Positions 33,340 to 45,059 of a stretch of 64,000 nt of DNA are shown one piece after another. Each line of letters opens with the position of its first letter. The stretch's first letter is position 1. Below the pieces are notes generated by a model. The model saw only the letters and a program-made list of their open reading frames with translations, was not told the DNA's origin and searched no databases. A program made the position numbers and the translations under genes. Source of the stretch: Apium graveolens. Taxonomy: Eukaryota > Streptophyta > Magnoliopsida > Apiales > Apiaceae. The stretch lies in NCBI RefSeq assembly GCF_009905375.1, contig NC_133650.1, positions 61,767,628-61,831,627 of the forward strand. The letters are read 5' to 3'.

Positions 33340-34348
33340 TGTTACTCCCTAACAATCTAAAAAATAATTACACAAAGGGGGGTTGAATGTAATTTTGGCT
33401 ACTTTTTAATTTTAAGAATATTTCTTCTATAAATAAATAACTGTGTTTGATTTAGCAATGGTGTGGAATGAAAGTAGTGTAGAAATTAAAACAAAAAGTA
33501 TTTAAATACAAGTACTTAAAAACTTTCTGGTGGATTGAACTTTTCCACCAGAGATATATATTAAGTAGAGAACTCTGTGTTACAAAATTGTACACAGCTG
33601 CTTACAAGTTAAACAACAAGAACAGAGAAATTCTTTTCAGATTTTGCCTTATCTATTTCTCTAGTAAATACTTACTTACGTGGATGCTATTCAACTTGCT
33701 ACCCTTGGTTTATATATCACCAAGTTACATTATAAAAAGACAAGATAATAAGACAAATTATTTCTACTATAATTTGATGCTGCTACACTTCTCTTTCCAG
33801 CATCTTTGAATATCTTCAATTAAGCATGAAAGTTGAAATGCTTCTTTGTTCTCTAAAACCTGAATTAGGCTGCCATATTCCATTTGCATACAACCAACGC
33901 ATGTGACTGTCAAGTCACTATCAACTGCTCTTTTGAATATGATCATCCATTGAAACTTAGATTGATCATCCGTTGAGACTCGGGTTGATCATCCGTCGAG
34001 GCTTGTGTTGATCATCCCTTGAAACCTTGTGAATCATCCGTTGAGACTATTTTCTTGACATTTGACTCCATTTTATTTATACAAGATTACAAGGCATCTA
34101 ATAATTACAATTAACCATTCTATCTTGCATATCAATTTAGTAGTCAACATGACTTAAACAATCTACAATTTCTAGTTCACTAAGTTACTTTAAGTATGTA
34201 TAAATGTGTTACTAACCTTATTGTTACATAAGCTACTCTTTCAACGGATGTTGAATAGATCATCCGTTGAAAGCTACAATTTCACTTAAATAAAATCTAC
34301 TAAGTGTTTTGTTCAAGTTATCATCAAGTACACAACATATTCCTAACA
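33340..34348 (-). repeat. 5' LTR of E5 (1009 bp)
   Basis: On the element strand it starts TGTTAGGAATATG and ends GATTGTTAGGGAGTAACA. Has a TATATAAAC box (33709-33717) and repeats at 33940-34050 and 34240-34275. Its partner LTR is not in the window, so the inner end is inferred from the PBS. Confidence 0.85.
33940..34055. repeat. Direct repeats TTGATCATCCGTTGAGACT in E5 LTR
   Basis: Five imperfect units of about 22-25 bp. Two more copies, one inverted, lie at about 34240-34275. Confidence 0.85.
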
Positions 34349-34388
34349 CAGTTGTCTCAGTGGGGATACTGCTTTGCTACGTTGGAGA
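34349..34388. other. Short unassigned DNA between E5 and E6A
   Basis: Forty bases not matching any element in the window; possibly the DNA into which the E6 pair inserted, later hit by E5. Confidence 0.4.
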
Positions 34389-34410
34389 TGTTGGATTTTA
34401 ATCGCAGCGG
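34389..34410 (-). repeat. Possible 22-bp remnant of the left LTR of E6A
   Basis: TGTTGGATTTTAATCGCAGC closely resembles the LTR end TGTTGGATTTTTAACGCAGC at 57137. It joins gag at the shared word GCGG, which suggests a deletion that removed pol and almost the whole 3' LTR. Confidence 0.5.
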
Positions 34411-35071
34411 TAGTCTCACTACCCTTTTTCTTAGGATTGGAACCTTCACCAATTAGAAGAACAGAACTCTTCTTAGGGGGAAAATTCGATTCCGCAGTCT
34501 TCAACATGTTGTGGAGTTCAGGCAGGCTGACATCCAACTTATTCATGTGAAAGTTCACAACAAACTGCGAGAACGAACTCGAAAGCGATTGCAAGACCAA
34601 GTCTTGGCTTAGCTCCCCATCCATGGCAAAACCAAGTTATCCAAGACGTTCAATCAAATTGATCATCTTAAGTACATGGTCATTCACAGATGATCCCTCG
34701 GACATCCTACAACCGAACAGCTCCTTCGATATCTCATATCGAGCTATCCTCCCCGCCACATTATACAACTCTTGTAGATGCATTAGGATAGTGTGAGCAT
34801 CCATATGCTCATGTTGCTTCTGTAGCTCAATGTTCATGGAAGCTAGCATGATGCATTGAGCAACATTTGCATCATCTATCCACTTACGATACACAACATG
34901 TTCATCATTATGCGCATTGCTAGCAGGTTCAGTAGGCTTAGGTGAGTCAATCACGTATTCCAGCTTCTCAATCCTGAGAACAATTCTCAAGTTTCGAAGC
35001 CAGTCAGCATAATTAGGACCAGTCAATTTGTGAGCATCTAGTATGCTCCTGAGTGATAGTGCAGAAGACAT
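34407..35071 (-). pseudogene. gag fragment of E6A
   Basis: Starts MSSALSLRSILDAHKL at 35071, nearly identical to the E6B gag. A C-to-T change creates a stop after INLIERLG (near 34635). A deletion near 34425, at a CCCTT/TTCTTAGG word, removes the zinc-knuckle region present in E6B. The fragment ends at the LTR remnant. No function. Confidence 0.85.
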
Positions 35072-35267
35072 AACGTACAAAGTAAATGTGTAAATGATAA
35101 ACACATAACAACACTTGGCAAATATTCGATTTCATTTTAAAACACTATATGAATCGGGTCTTTATTCATAAGTGGCTCCCACTATTTTTCCTAATTTATT
35201 CAACCCCCTACGTGAAAAATTAAGCATTCATAATGCTAGTGGGAATAGGGATCCTACATTCCATTAC

Positions 35268-35590
35268 ACAACCCCGGCTGTGGCATGAAACGCCATGTAA
35301 TGTTCAATAGGCAGACAACTCTTGTCAATTACATCTAATGTTATTCCCTAAGCAAACTTTAGCCTCTTGAATAATTGAGTCACGGCTGTGGCATGACAAA
35401 CTCAATATTCTAAGTCAAGTCTAACCCAACATTCCGTACAATTGAATCAGTCCCCAAAGGCCCACGGCTGTGGCACGTAACGACCTTTAGATTCTTATTC
35501 AATGTACATATCTCTATGTAATAGACAAGTATTTCTTATTTCGAAATCAAAGCCCTCGGCTGTGGCATGAAACGACAATGATTCAAAAAT
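35268..35590. repeat. Four spaced CGGCTGTGGCA(C/T)G repeats
   Basis: Units near 35275, 35382, 35464 and 35558, spaced about 80-110 bp, each followed by variants of AAACGACA. Same four in E6B at about 55581-55880. Confidence 0.8.
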
Positions 35591-36337
35591 AAGAACTACT
35601 TTCTACCATGTTGGAAGGCTATGACCAACACAAGCCCGTTGTGTCATTGGCCAATTACTACTTGATATTATTTAATTTTAGAGGGATTATATTACGTTAC
35701 AATTATAATCATATTATAAAGAGATTCTTCCTTTTAAATTAAATATTTCAAATCAATAATCAATAATCAGATGATTCCCAGATCGGGTGGAGCATTGTCA
35801 AGAGGCGTCACTTAATAACCCTTTCTTACAGATAGAAATCTGTTGTTGACAGAATCATCCTTTCTCTCATATCGAAAATTCATATTCAATTACGCGTTTC
35901 ATAAACACAAGAATCTCATGATTGTATTCATAATATTATCATTAAGGTTATGAAACAATTTCACTATACCAGGTTGTCTAACAAACGCCTTATGTTTATT
36001 TAAGTTCACCTAAATCTATCATCGCATGATAAACTAAGCATATATCACATATATCAACATGAATAAACATCAAGGTAGGCATGTTACATCATCTAGCACA
36101 TTATTCTAAGCATTATACATCTCTACGTATCACATGAAGCATTTAAAATCAACTAAAACGGTTAAAAATAGCTTTAAAACACTTCATGGAAATATAAACA
36201 GTTCAAAACTTTTATATAAACTAAAATTGATCACTCCATTAGATCCGTCTCGAAAAAACGAATCCAACGGTATATTGCACGCCTAAAACGGAGTTACGAA
36301 ACTCCCAGAAAATCAATTTTAAAATCAACAGAAGGGC

Positions 36338-36480
36338 TGTAACGCATTACAGGAACGCGTTACAAGCCCTGTAACGCATTCTGGTGATGCGTTACACCCC
36401 TTTTAAGCCATTAAAGGGTGTAACGCATTCCGTGAATGCGCCACAGGTGTGTAACGCATTCCCGGAATGCGTTACACCCC
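36338..36480. repeat. Cluster of GTAACGCATT/AATGCGTTAC palindromes (E6A)
   Basis: Three inverted pairs. The last is GTAACGCATTC-CCG-GAATGCGTTAC, with an 11-bp perfect stem. The same cluster is at 56536-56683 in E6B. Confidence 0.9.
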
Positions 36481-36893
36481 TATTTTTTTTCAGCAGCCGA
36501 CAGCTTCTCCTCGAACTGCGCGCATCCGTCCTTGACTTTTTCTTCCGTGCAACACAGCAGACAGCCACAAAGATGCAGACAACAGAGCACATACATAATA
36601 CAAATATATATATACTATATATACATATAATTATACTTATTAAATTACGAATTTAATTGTAAGAACTTCAAAAATTCATAATAAAAAATCTATACATCAT
36701 AAAATTATGAAACAAATACCCAGACGATCTACAACACTTGTAGAACCCAGATCAACATTCAAAATTATTCTGAGAAATGATTTCTCATCAGACAAAATTA
36801 ATCCATGATATAACTTGTAAAAATCATAATTAATTCATACAAGCACATAAAATTCTAAAATTTTTACCACAGATCTATATGCATACAACCTAT

Positions 36894-36905
36894 GCTCTGA
36901 TACCA
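36894..36905 (-). other. Primer-binding site of E6A (tRNA-Met-i type)
   Basis: TGGTATCAGAGC on the minus strand, next to the shared LTR. Confidence 0.9.
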
Positions 36906-36906
36906 T

Positions 36907-38578
36907 TGTTGGATTTTTAACGTAGCGGGGGCATGACAAAATACTTTTACACATATAAAATCCAAATAAAAGCATACAGATCATGAATAAAAATTCGAGG
37001 GATCGAATCTAACCTTTAAAAATAATTCGGAGACAACGATCAGAGATCCTTAGCAGTTGCTCCTCAAGTGTGAAGCACTCCACCGGTATCCACCAAGAAA
37101 ACGATGTTAAGGAGGAGGAAGGAGGTGGAGAGAATTGGGTTATCCAAACTTTTTGGGTTTTTTTGGGTTCGATGTGGGTTAGAATAAAATAGGGTCTATA
37201 ATAGTGTATTTATAGGCAAAATTTTCAGCTGAAATTTTCCCATAAATATTATTATCCCATTTATTATTTTCATTAATAATTAAAACACCTTTTAATCATT
37301 AATCCTTTTTCTAAACACTTTAGAAATAATTCTCTCTCTTGATTTAATTTCCAAAAATTAAATCCTTTAATTAATAATATTAAGAACTTTTCTTAATTAA
37401 TTTATAATCAATTAAATCTCATTTAATCAATTATTAAATTTGCCAATTAATTATTTATTTCATAAATAAATAATTATTTAGCCATTATTAATTAATTCCT
37501 CCACCATTAAATTATTCTCTTTTTATGGTGTGACCCTGTAGGTTCAATATTAAGCCGGTAGTAGAAATAAATAATAATAAAACTATTTTATCATTATTTA
37601 TATAAATTCTCTAATTTATTAAATATGATTAATTAATTAATCACATTTATTCTACATCGTGAGGGATACTTCTCAGCATATCGCGACTATCCGGATAATA
37701 TGAATTCACTGCTTAGAATACCAAGAACCTATTCAGTGAATAGTTACCGTACAATAAACTCCTTCTACCCTACAATGTCCCGATTAAATACAAGGCATGG
37801 ATCTCGTGTCAAGCCTATCTAATTCAATCACTTGCTTACCATTTACTATGCGTAGTTCTATGCAAATTAGAAACTCCTTTCTAATTTCATTTACTCTGGC
37901 CAGAGATTCCTGAACTAGCATAAGTGGATCAGCCTTGAACATTCGCTTCCTTCACTGGAAGGGGTAGATCCTTTACTGATCATACACTATCTTCGTGTAC
38001 AAATTCCTATACCCAGTAGAGCCCTAATAATTGTCCCTGGAGACTAAGAACTAAACCAAAGCATAGTTCAGTGTACACAAGATGACTATGATGACCTCAA
38101 GTCTAAGGATACTTGTACAACTATCACTATGTGAACAACTGCTGACACGTGAGTGAACTCCATCAGTTGTTCAGCTGTGCGGGTCATGTTCAGTGAACTT
38201 ATTCCATAATAAGCACCTACATACTACCTATAGTGTCACCACACAAATGTCTATGAGAACAGACATCCTTCATAATGAAGCAAGCATAGTATGTACCAAT
38301 CTTGGTGGCTTATTAATTACCAGTTAGTAATCCTATGACCAGTAACTATTTAAGTTTAGAGTTATCATCTTTTTAGGTCTCACTATTATGATCTCATCAT
38401 AATCCATAAAAAGCTTTACTCTAAACTATGGTATATCTTATTTAAACACTTAAATAGATAAAGCCCGTAATAAAAACAAAACAAGTCTATTATTAAAATC
38501 AATGAAATCAAAACAGATTATATAAAAAGTTATTCCTAAATCCTAATACATGATTAGACTTAGGACATATTCCTTTCA
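36907..38578 (-). repeat. Shared LTR of E6A and E6B (1672 bp)
   Basis: TGTTGGATTTTTAACG at the left and ATTCCTTTCA at the right on the plus strand (element strand TGAAAGG...CCAACA). PBS on its left, polypurine tract on its right. A CTATAAATACAC TATA box lies at 37204-37214. Confidence 0.9.
37204..37214 (-). promoter_or_regulatory. TATA box in family F LTR
   Basis: CTATAAATACAC on the element strand; identical at 57434-57444 in the other LTR. Good match to the plant TATA consensus. Confidence 0.6.
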
Positions 38579-38592
38579 ATCTCCCACTTGTA
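38579..38592 (-). other. Polypurine tract of E6B
   Basis: Element strand ACAAGTGGGAGAT just before the LTR start TGAAAGG. Confidence 0.8.
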
Positions 38593-38677
38593 CTAAAGCC
38601 AATCACTCTGGTATCTAATACCCATCTTGTCTTTATGACGATCAAAGTGACTTTCAGAAAGTAGCTTTGTGAGTGGG
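38593..38677 (-). pseudogene. RNase H C-terminus of E6B, cut by E7
   Basis: The minus-strand reading gives DPLTKLLSESHFDRHK then DKMGIRYQSDWL and a stop. It is typical of the end of copia pol and continues across E7 into 52665-52690 (VDTHNNIA). GTGGG at 38673-38677 is the E7 target duplication. Confidence 0.85.
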
Positions 38678-38927
38678 TGTAACACCCCCAAATCCGGGGT
38701 CGGGGATCCGGGTTGTCACGAGTTCCATTTCCCTTAATAACACCCAATCTTAATAATTAATCAACTACTCTGTACTGTGACCCCACAATAAACACACACA
38801 CCACAAGTTATAGTCTCAGAGATGAATATCCAAAAATAACACGAGTCATTTTATTCCACAATTATTTTCCATTACACCTTAAAAGGATTTCTGAATAAAT
38901 TTACATTTTCCTTGCCATTATTACAAT

Positions 38928-39074
38928 TCATAAATATACATAAGTCTGGTACATCAAAAGTTGAAAGCCTAGCCTATTGGTAGTTCCTACCTCAGCTACA
39001 GCGACATCAACGCCTATAGGAAACTGCGGAACATTTCCTATCCGCTCGCGAATTGGGATCTTGGTCATGCTCAT
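38928..39074 (-). CDS. Conserved short ORF in family A LTR (E7 3' LTR copy, 48 aa)
   Basis: Counterpart of the E1 ORF at 5065-5205, with the same ordered features (TKIPIRERIGNV, VAEVGTTNRLGFQLLM, QTYV) and two extra C-terminal residues. The frame is open upstream through FWWACCSPLLSSFITQ with no ATG. No recognised domain. Confidence 0.4.
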   Translation of the reverse strand: MSMTKIPIRERIGNVPQFPIGVDVAVAEVGTTNRLGFQLLMYQTYVYL

Positions 39075-40554
39075 CTTGCCTATCTGATGTTGTGTGATGA
39101 AAGAAGAAAGCAAGGGTGAGCAGCAAGCCCACCAAAATAATATTTATAATAACTTACAATATATGAGCATTCTCATAGTACTCAAGAAAGTCTTGGTTAA
39201 GAAGAAATGAACCAAGTATATATATATACTTTTCAAAATATTGGAAGTCCTCTTCCATGCATAATACACACAGAGTTCCAGTGTATAACTGTATAAAAAT
39301 ACCGTTGCAAGGTGATCTCATATATCTAACCTTATCTCAACGTTTTTCTGAAAATCTTTGTCATGCATAAGATAATCATTTACTAGATATAAGTTTAAAA
39401 GATGAAGTTACAAGATACTCCAATATACTTATATCTTTTCCAAATACTACTTGAACTACCACCGTTCAAGTTATAATTAGTTCAAAAGTTCATCACATAG
39501 ATGAGACTACAAGATAATACTTGAATAGATTCAACCTTTAAAATATCATCAAAATAAAATGAAGTTATGAGATACTTCATTTGATGCAAACATCATTTTG
39601 AAAACTTGACCCTGCCAACACTCAACAATCGCCCAACCGTAGCCTTTCTATCGAAGTGCTCTGGGTAGTGTTGCAGAAATATCCAATTGGATGATGAACT
39701 CATTACGGGAGTTTGCCGCGCCAGGAAGACCACTTACGATGATCAGTCGTAGTAGTGCAACCCTACCATTTTCTACATGTAGAGGAGAACCTGTCGGATT
39801 TACTTGTCAACCGAACACTGAACTCCTAAGGAATGGACCGCCTTAGCGGAACTTCCAGGCCATTTGGGCCAATATAATAAGGCTGGGCCGGCGCCACTCG
39901 ACCACTTACGCCACTCCTAGTTCAGATGAAATCCATGACTCTGAAACGTAAACCTCGTTCCCCCTTTCCCCAAGTAGAAACTTGTTGATACGGCTCCACC
40001 AAGAAGTCGTATCTAGTTGGAAAGGAGAACTCACCGATATTTCCCAGGCGATGCCTGTTAATGGATTAACTTGTTCCAAGAATTTTACTTCCCGAGTGTT
40101 GGGTAAGTAATCAATTCATTTATCAAAACAGCAACCTTGTTGCGAATATAAACACACCACAGAGCCGGATCCCTCAGGTTTTGAGCGAATATTTAAATCC
40201 CCTTCGAAAGGAGGATCTTAAATATAAAAATGAGTTTTGGGATCCGCTCTAACTTTTAAAAAAAATCATTTTGAAGACTCGCAAAACATTTTTAAGAATG
40301 TTTGGAGTGATGCTGATTTAACAAAATAAATCGGTCCCAATATATTAGAAAATATCTGAATATTATTATTTAAATAATATTCCCATAAAGAATAATCTTT
40401 ATAAAAATAATTGAAGTAGAAGTTTTAAAACTTATACTTGAAATGAATATTAAATAACCAAAGATATACCTATACGAAAGTACTATCTTTATTTGAATAA
40501 TCAAAAGTAAGTTTGATTATCGACACATTATTCTTTAATAAAATTAAGAATAAT

Positions 40555-40745
40555 AATTAGTAAATAATCGGAGTCATAAGTCCTCGAATGAATATTCAAA
40601 TAGTAATATTCATTAATAAAATAAACGGAGTCATAAGCCCTCAAATGAATATTCAAAATAATATTCAATAATAAAATAAACGGGGTCATAAGCCCTCGAA
40701 TGAATATTCAAAATAATATTCATTAATAAAATAAGGTTATCGAAT
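40555..40745. repeat. Tandem repeat in E7 3' LTR
   Basis: Reverse-complement counterpart of 3346-3545: units around AGTCATAAGTCCTCGAATG and GAATATTCAAA. Four units here. Confidence 0.8.
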
Positions 40746-42855
40746 AAACCTTATTCGATTAATAGTTTTGAAAACTATAACCATATATATATAAATATAT
40801 ATATATAAAATCTACTCGGGATCCTCGACTCCCGGTTTTAGAAAATGTTTTCACCTTCGGGTCCCTATACTAAGGGTATATGCAAATACCTCTTATCTCT
40901 AGCATAGGTATTATGCAACTTATAAGCAATTGAATCAACAGATATATATCAAGATTACGAAACAGACATGCATATATACCATATCAGCATGCTCCAATAT
41001 ATCGCAAGAATTTGCTAATAACAAATATGCATTTATCGCAAGATCATGCATATACACATATACATCACAATAACAGTTATACGGGTAGAAAACTTGCCTG
41101 AGTGCTCCCGGATAGACTTAAGCTTAGAGTGGGTCTGATAACCTATGAACAACAACATAAGTCGGAATTAAACCCCGGTCGCTTAAGAAACTAGACTTTA
41201 ACCATTTAGAGTCCTAACGTTCGCTTTCGTGCTTAACGATTTACTTAAGTCGCTCGAGTATCCTCGGCTCCACCATTTTTAATAAATTAACCATTAAGGG
41301 TTTTAAGGCAATTCTTTCGCGAGTACCTTACCAACTGCCTAATCCACTTTACATAATTGTTTCATACTCCAATTAGCCCTTTTAGGTCATTAACATATGT
41401 TTCAAAGTAAGGCGAGGGGTAATGGTTCGTTCGCGAAATGTCATTACTTAAAACGGCCGTTTCTCCTAAACCGTACATCAGAATCAAATGAACCACATAT
41501 CAAAACGAAGCTCATAAAATGAACTATCTAAACATGGCAATGGTCAAAACCTAGCAGGGAGTTCTCGGGTCCTAATGTTATGAACAAAAGAAGTCTAAAG
41601 TAAATCGGACATTACGACGGCTATGTTTACGCGATTTCCCAAATTTTTACCATTCCAAATCATATCAATCCAACTACCAATCAACAACAACTCAAGATAC
41701 ACATCAACGCTACTGATTTCAGTCATAATAAGCTCAAGGATCTCAATCCAATCATATATTATAACATCTCCAAATTCAACTAAACTACTTAACAATTAAG
41801 CTCGAATCATGCTTATCATTCAAATTACTACTCATCCATCCAAACCATCTCCAAACTTCAACATTCAAACTTATTACTAAAGGATGTGAAGATTTATACC
41901 TTCCTTGGGAGATTTTAAGTTGCTAGGAAGCCTTAGGGAGCCTCTTACAAGCTTGATCTTTCCAAAGAAATCAAGAACACAAAGTTAGGCTTTGAAGTTT
42001 CTAAAAGTCTGATTTAAAAAACTGTAAAAATGAGGGTCTTACCTTGCTTATTTGGAAGAAACTTGTGAACAAGAGTTGTAGGAAATCTCAATACCTTTCC
42101 AAGGAGCTATAGAACACAATATTTGAGTGAGTATTGAAGGAGATATGGCAGTTTGAAGTTGCTGGGTTTGTTTTAGCCGAGAGCTTTCTTCTTGAAATGG
42201 GAAAGTCAACTTCTAATTTTTGTGTTTTATGATATTTGCTTGGTTGCTTCTCCTTTTGCCTTGGAAAATGTTTTAGCTTTTTACCATGGTAAATTTTACA
42301 TGGCCCAAAATCAACCAACAAAACAAAACCCCTTGTCATGCTTATGTCATCTTGCACATGTCATAATGCTTCCACTTGTCCACACCTTGTTGGTTTGATG
42401 ACATCATCATCCCTAACCTCCTTGATTAACTCCTAATTGCTTGCCTAATGACCGCTGATCTGTTATACGGTTCGCTTAACTTTCGTTCTCGTTTCTCGTT
42501 TGAGGGATCATACCCGGGATCTTATTACTTGGGTTTCCTTAATCTTTCTCAATACATTCTAATCCTTTTATGATCCTCTCTTATAATCCTTTTATTTAAA
42601 TCCTTTTTATCATGTTACCTTATACTCAATTCTTTCCGTATCTAGTGGATTTCCGGGAAAAATCAAAGTGTTCGGAATTGGATTATGACGATCTTTACAT
42701 ACACTTATATGTCATATAGAGTGCCAATAAAATCTCAGAATATCCATAAAAGAACCTCTACATAGAGTGGCATGAAAAGTTTTCTCATTCAGCATATTCT
42801 GCAAAATCACTATTCATAAGGGTTTCAAAAATTTCCAAAAATTGGGGTTATTACA

Positions 42856-42868
42856 GTCTCCCCTCCTT
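42856..42868 (-). other. Polypurine tract of E7
   Basis: Element strand AAGGAGGGGAGAC directly before TGTAATAACC. Confidence 0.88.
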
Positions 42869-42889
42869 AAAAGGATTCCGTCCCGGAAT

Positions 42890-45059
42890 CAAATAGAAAA
42901 TGAATAGGGATACTCTCTTAGCATTGCACTTTCTAACTCTCGAGTAAATTTTCCCACATTGTGGTTCTACCATCAAACTCTGACTAGTTTGATAACCCTT
43001 TTCCTAAGCAATTGTTCCTTTTTCAATCTATAACCCTTCCTGGTTGCTCCATATAGGTTACGTCGGGTTGCATGTCTATGCGCTCATATGCCCTTATTTA
43101 TCTGGCATCCGAATTACACTTTCTTAACATTGATACGTGGAACACGTTATGAACTTGCTACATGTTCGGGGGTAGGGCTAGCTCATATGCTAACTTCCCA
43201 AAATGTCTTAATATATCCAAGGGTCCAACAAATTGTAGACTTAGCTTTCCTTTCTTTCCGAACCTCATCAATCCTTTCCAAGGGATACCTATAACATTAC
43301 TAGGTCCCCTATTTCATACTCTTTGTCCTTTTGAGTCAAATCAGCATACCTCTTATGTCCATCTTGGGTTACTACCAGCCGTCCTCTGATTAGACCTATT
43401 ATATCCCTGGTCCTTTGGACTACTGCGGGTCCGAGCATCTTGCGCTCTACAACTTCATCCTAACATAAGGGAGATCGACATTGTCTTCCCTCAAGGATCT
43501 CATAAGGCGATATCTCAATACTGACATATGATCTATTGTCGTAAGAAAATTCGATCCGTGTTAAGTGATCATTCCAATTTCTTTCAAGTCTATGGCACAG
43601 ACTCTCATTATAGCTTTTAGCATTAGAGTTTTTGCTTCTTAATACCCATTCTTTTCCAGTTCATAATCGCTACTACCTTCCGTTCCTACTATTATACTGG
43701 TTATACTTTTGCTCGTTAGTATTCTATAACCTTTTAATAAATGCGTCAACCTTAGTATCACGAACGTGTTTCCATTCCGAATACCACCATAACTTTACTA
43801 CTCCTTTTTCAGCTGCTTCTATCTTTGGAAGCTTGATCAATCATATAGAAGTAAAGGAATTTGCTGAGAGATCACTATGATCATGAACACTTGTTATATC
43901 GCATAGTTAGTACAGAAGGTGGCCAGCCTTTAGTACTTGACAAGCAATTAAACAACATGTGGTATCCTACTAGGCTTCTATCACACAGATAGATAGTCAT
44001 TCGGCAATACCTCCCCTTCTGGAAGGGTTGTTCTTCTCAACTTACATGAAATGAAAATGAGAGAAAGGAACGAATTGAAGAGAATTGTATATATAAAAAA
44101 AAATATACTGCCACAAAATATCTGGCTTGGAACCTACCTCTGAATTATAGAGGTTTGTCATAGGAGAACAAAACATATGTGTATATATATCAACATCAAA
44201 TATTATCGCATCGCATTTCACATGCTTAAATATTTTTGTTATTCCGTCCATCATTCTATGGACCCATGCTCTTCCTCGAGCTTATACACAATCACCTTTG
44301 AAACTCCCTCGACATTGAAAATCGAATCTGGGATCTCATTCTAGACATCATCGTTACTAGAATTCCATGCTTGCATCGCAACCTTCCTCGTATAGTAATA
44401 CGACTCTCTATTCATAGGAAGGAATAAATATTCAATAGGTAGATACTCTACTTAATTAGTCTATCAATGATAACTTATACACTACCATGACCCGATTAGT
44501 GGTACTTAATCTCAACATCCATTCCAATACAACTCTCATGGTTGTAATCAGCTCATTACTCGCAGAATCATTGCTGCCTTACTATGGTCCACCACTGACC
44601 TACTGTCATCATTCACTTTCCATGAAATCTTAATATCTAACCATACGGAGTCCATATATGTCATATAAAATTCTTCTAAGGAGGTAACATAATCACCATT
44701 CATGATTCATGAAGAACACTCCTGATCCTGACATACATACCTGACATGAAGCAGATAAAAATGCAGAAGAGTTTCAATCAAAGCAACGATAGCAGGTTAA
44801 TACCATTCTTACTCGTATGCCTTAAATAGAAGACTTAACTCAAGGTTCATTTAGTCCTTTTTGAAACACGATCCTGGCTTATTCTCAAGATAGTACCTTC
44901 TAAGATAGATAGTCCGCTCATGGCGATTACACAAATTAAACCTTTACCACACTACTATTACGGTTGGGTATTGCACAGTCATCAGAAGGAATGTCAATCT
45001 TCCAAACCATAATACAACCTTCACAGCTTTAACCATCATCACTCTATTCCTCTGGCATG
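42890..45059 (-). pseudogene. Integrase of E7
   Basis: Degenerate gypsy integrase. Near 45110-45060 the minus strand reads VADTLS then a LMPE-like start. At 43600-43480 it reads NDHLTRIEFSYDNRSYVSIEI; near 43480-43440 GRQCRSPLC-stop-DEVVE; near 43370-43300 YADLTQKDKEYEIGDLVML. The C-terminal chromodomain-like end is near 42910-42960. The core (43620-45000) is too decayed to place the catalytic triad. The TAG at 43460-43462 is shared with E1, so it predates at least one transposition of the family. Confidence 0.7.

Larger units (their letters stand above)
31478..34348 (-). mobile_element. E5: Sirevirus-like Ty1/copia element, family E, 5' part
   Basis: The 5' LTR (33340-34348), PBS and gag are present. 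The element is cut at 31478 by the insertion of E2, so protease to 3' LTR would lie left of the window. Ends TGTTAGG (element strand) and TAACA. Confidence 0.88.
35072..36893 (-). other. E6A leader (about 1.8 kb) between PBS and gag
   Basis: Non-coding by inspection. Contains four CGGCTGTGGCAYG repeats (about 35270-35590) and a palindrome array (36338-36480). Matches the E6B leader except for about 110 bp (35668-35776) missing there. Confidence 0.7.
38678..42855 (-). repeat. 3' LTR of E7 (4178 bp)
   Basis: TGTAACACCCCC...GGGGTTATTACA on the plus strand. Compared with the other copy it lacks about 45 bp near 39212, between CCAAGT and an AT run; E1 retains that segment, so this is a deletion here. 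Confidence 0.95.

Noticed and set aside
36384..36656. ORFs across the palindrome cluster, both strands
   Set aside because: Open only because the repeat lacks stops; located in the leader; not kept in the same form in E6B.
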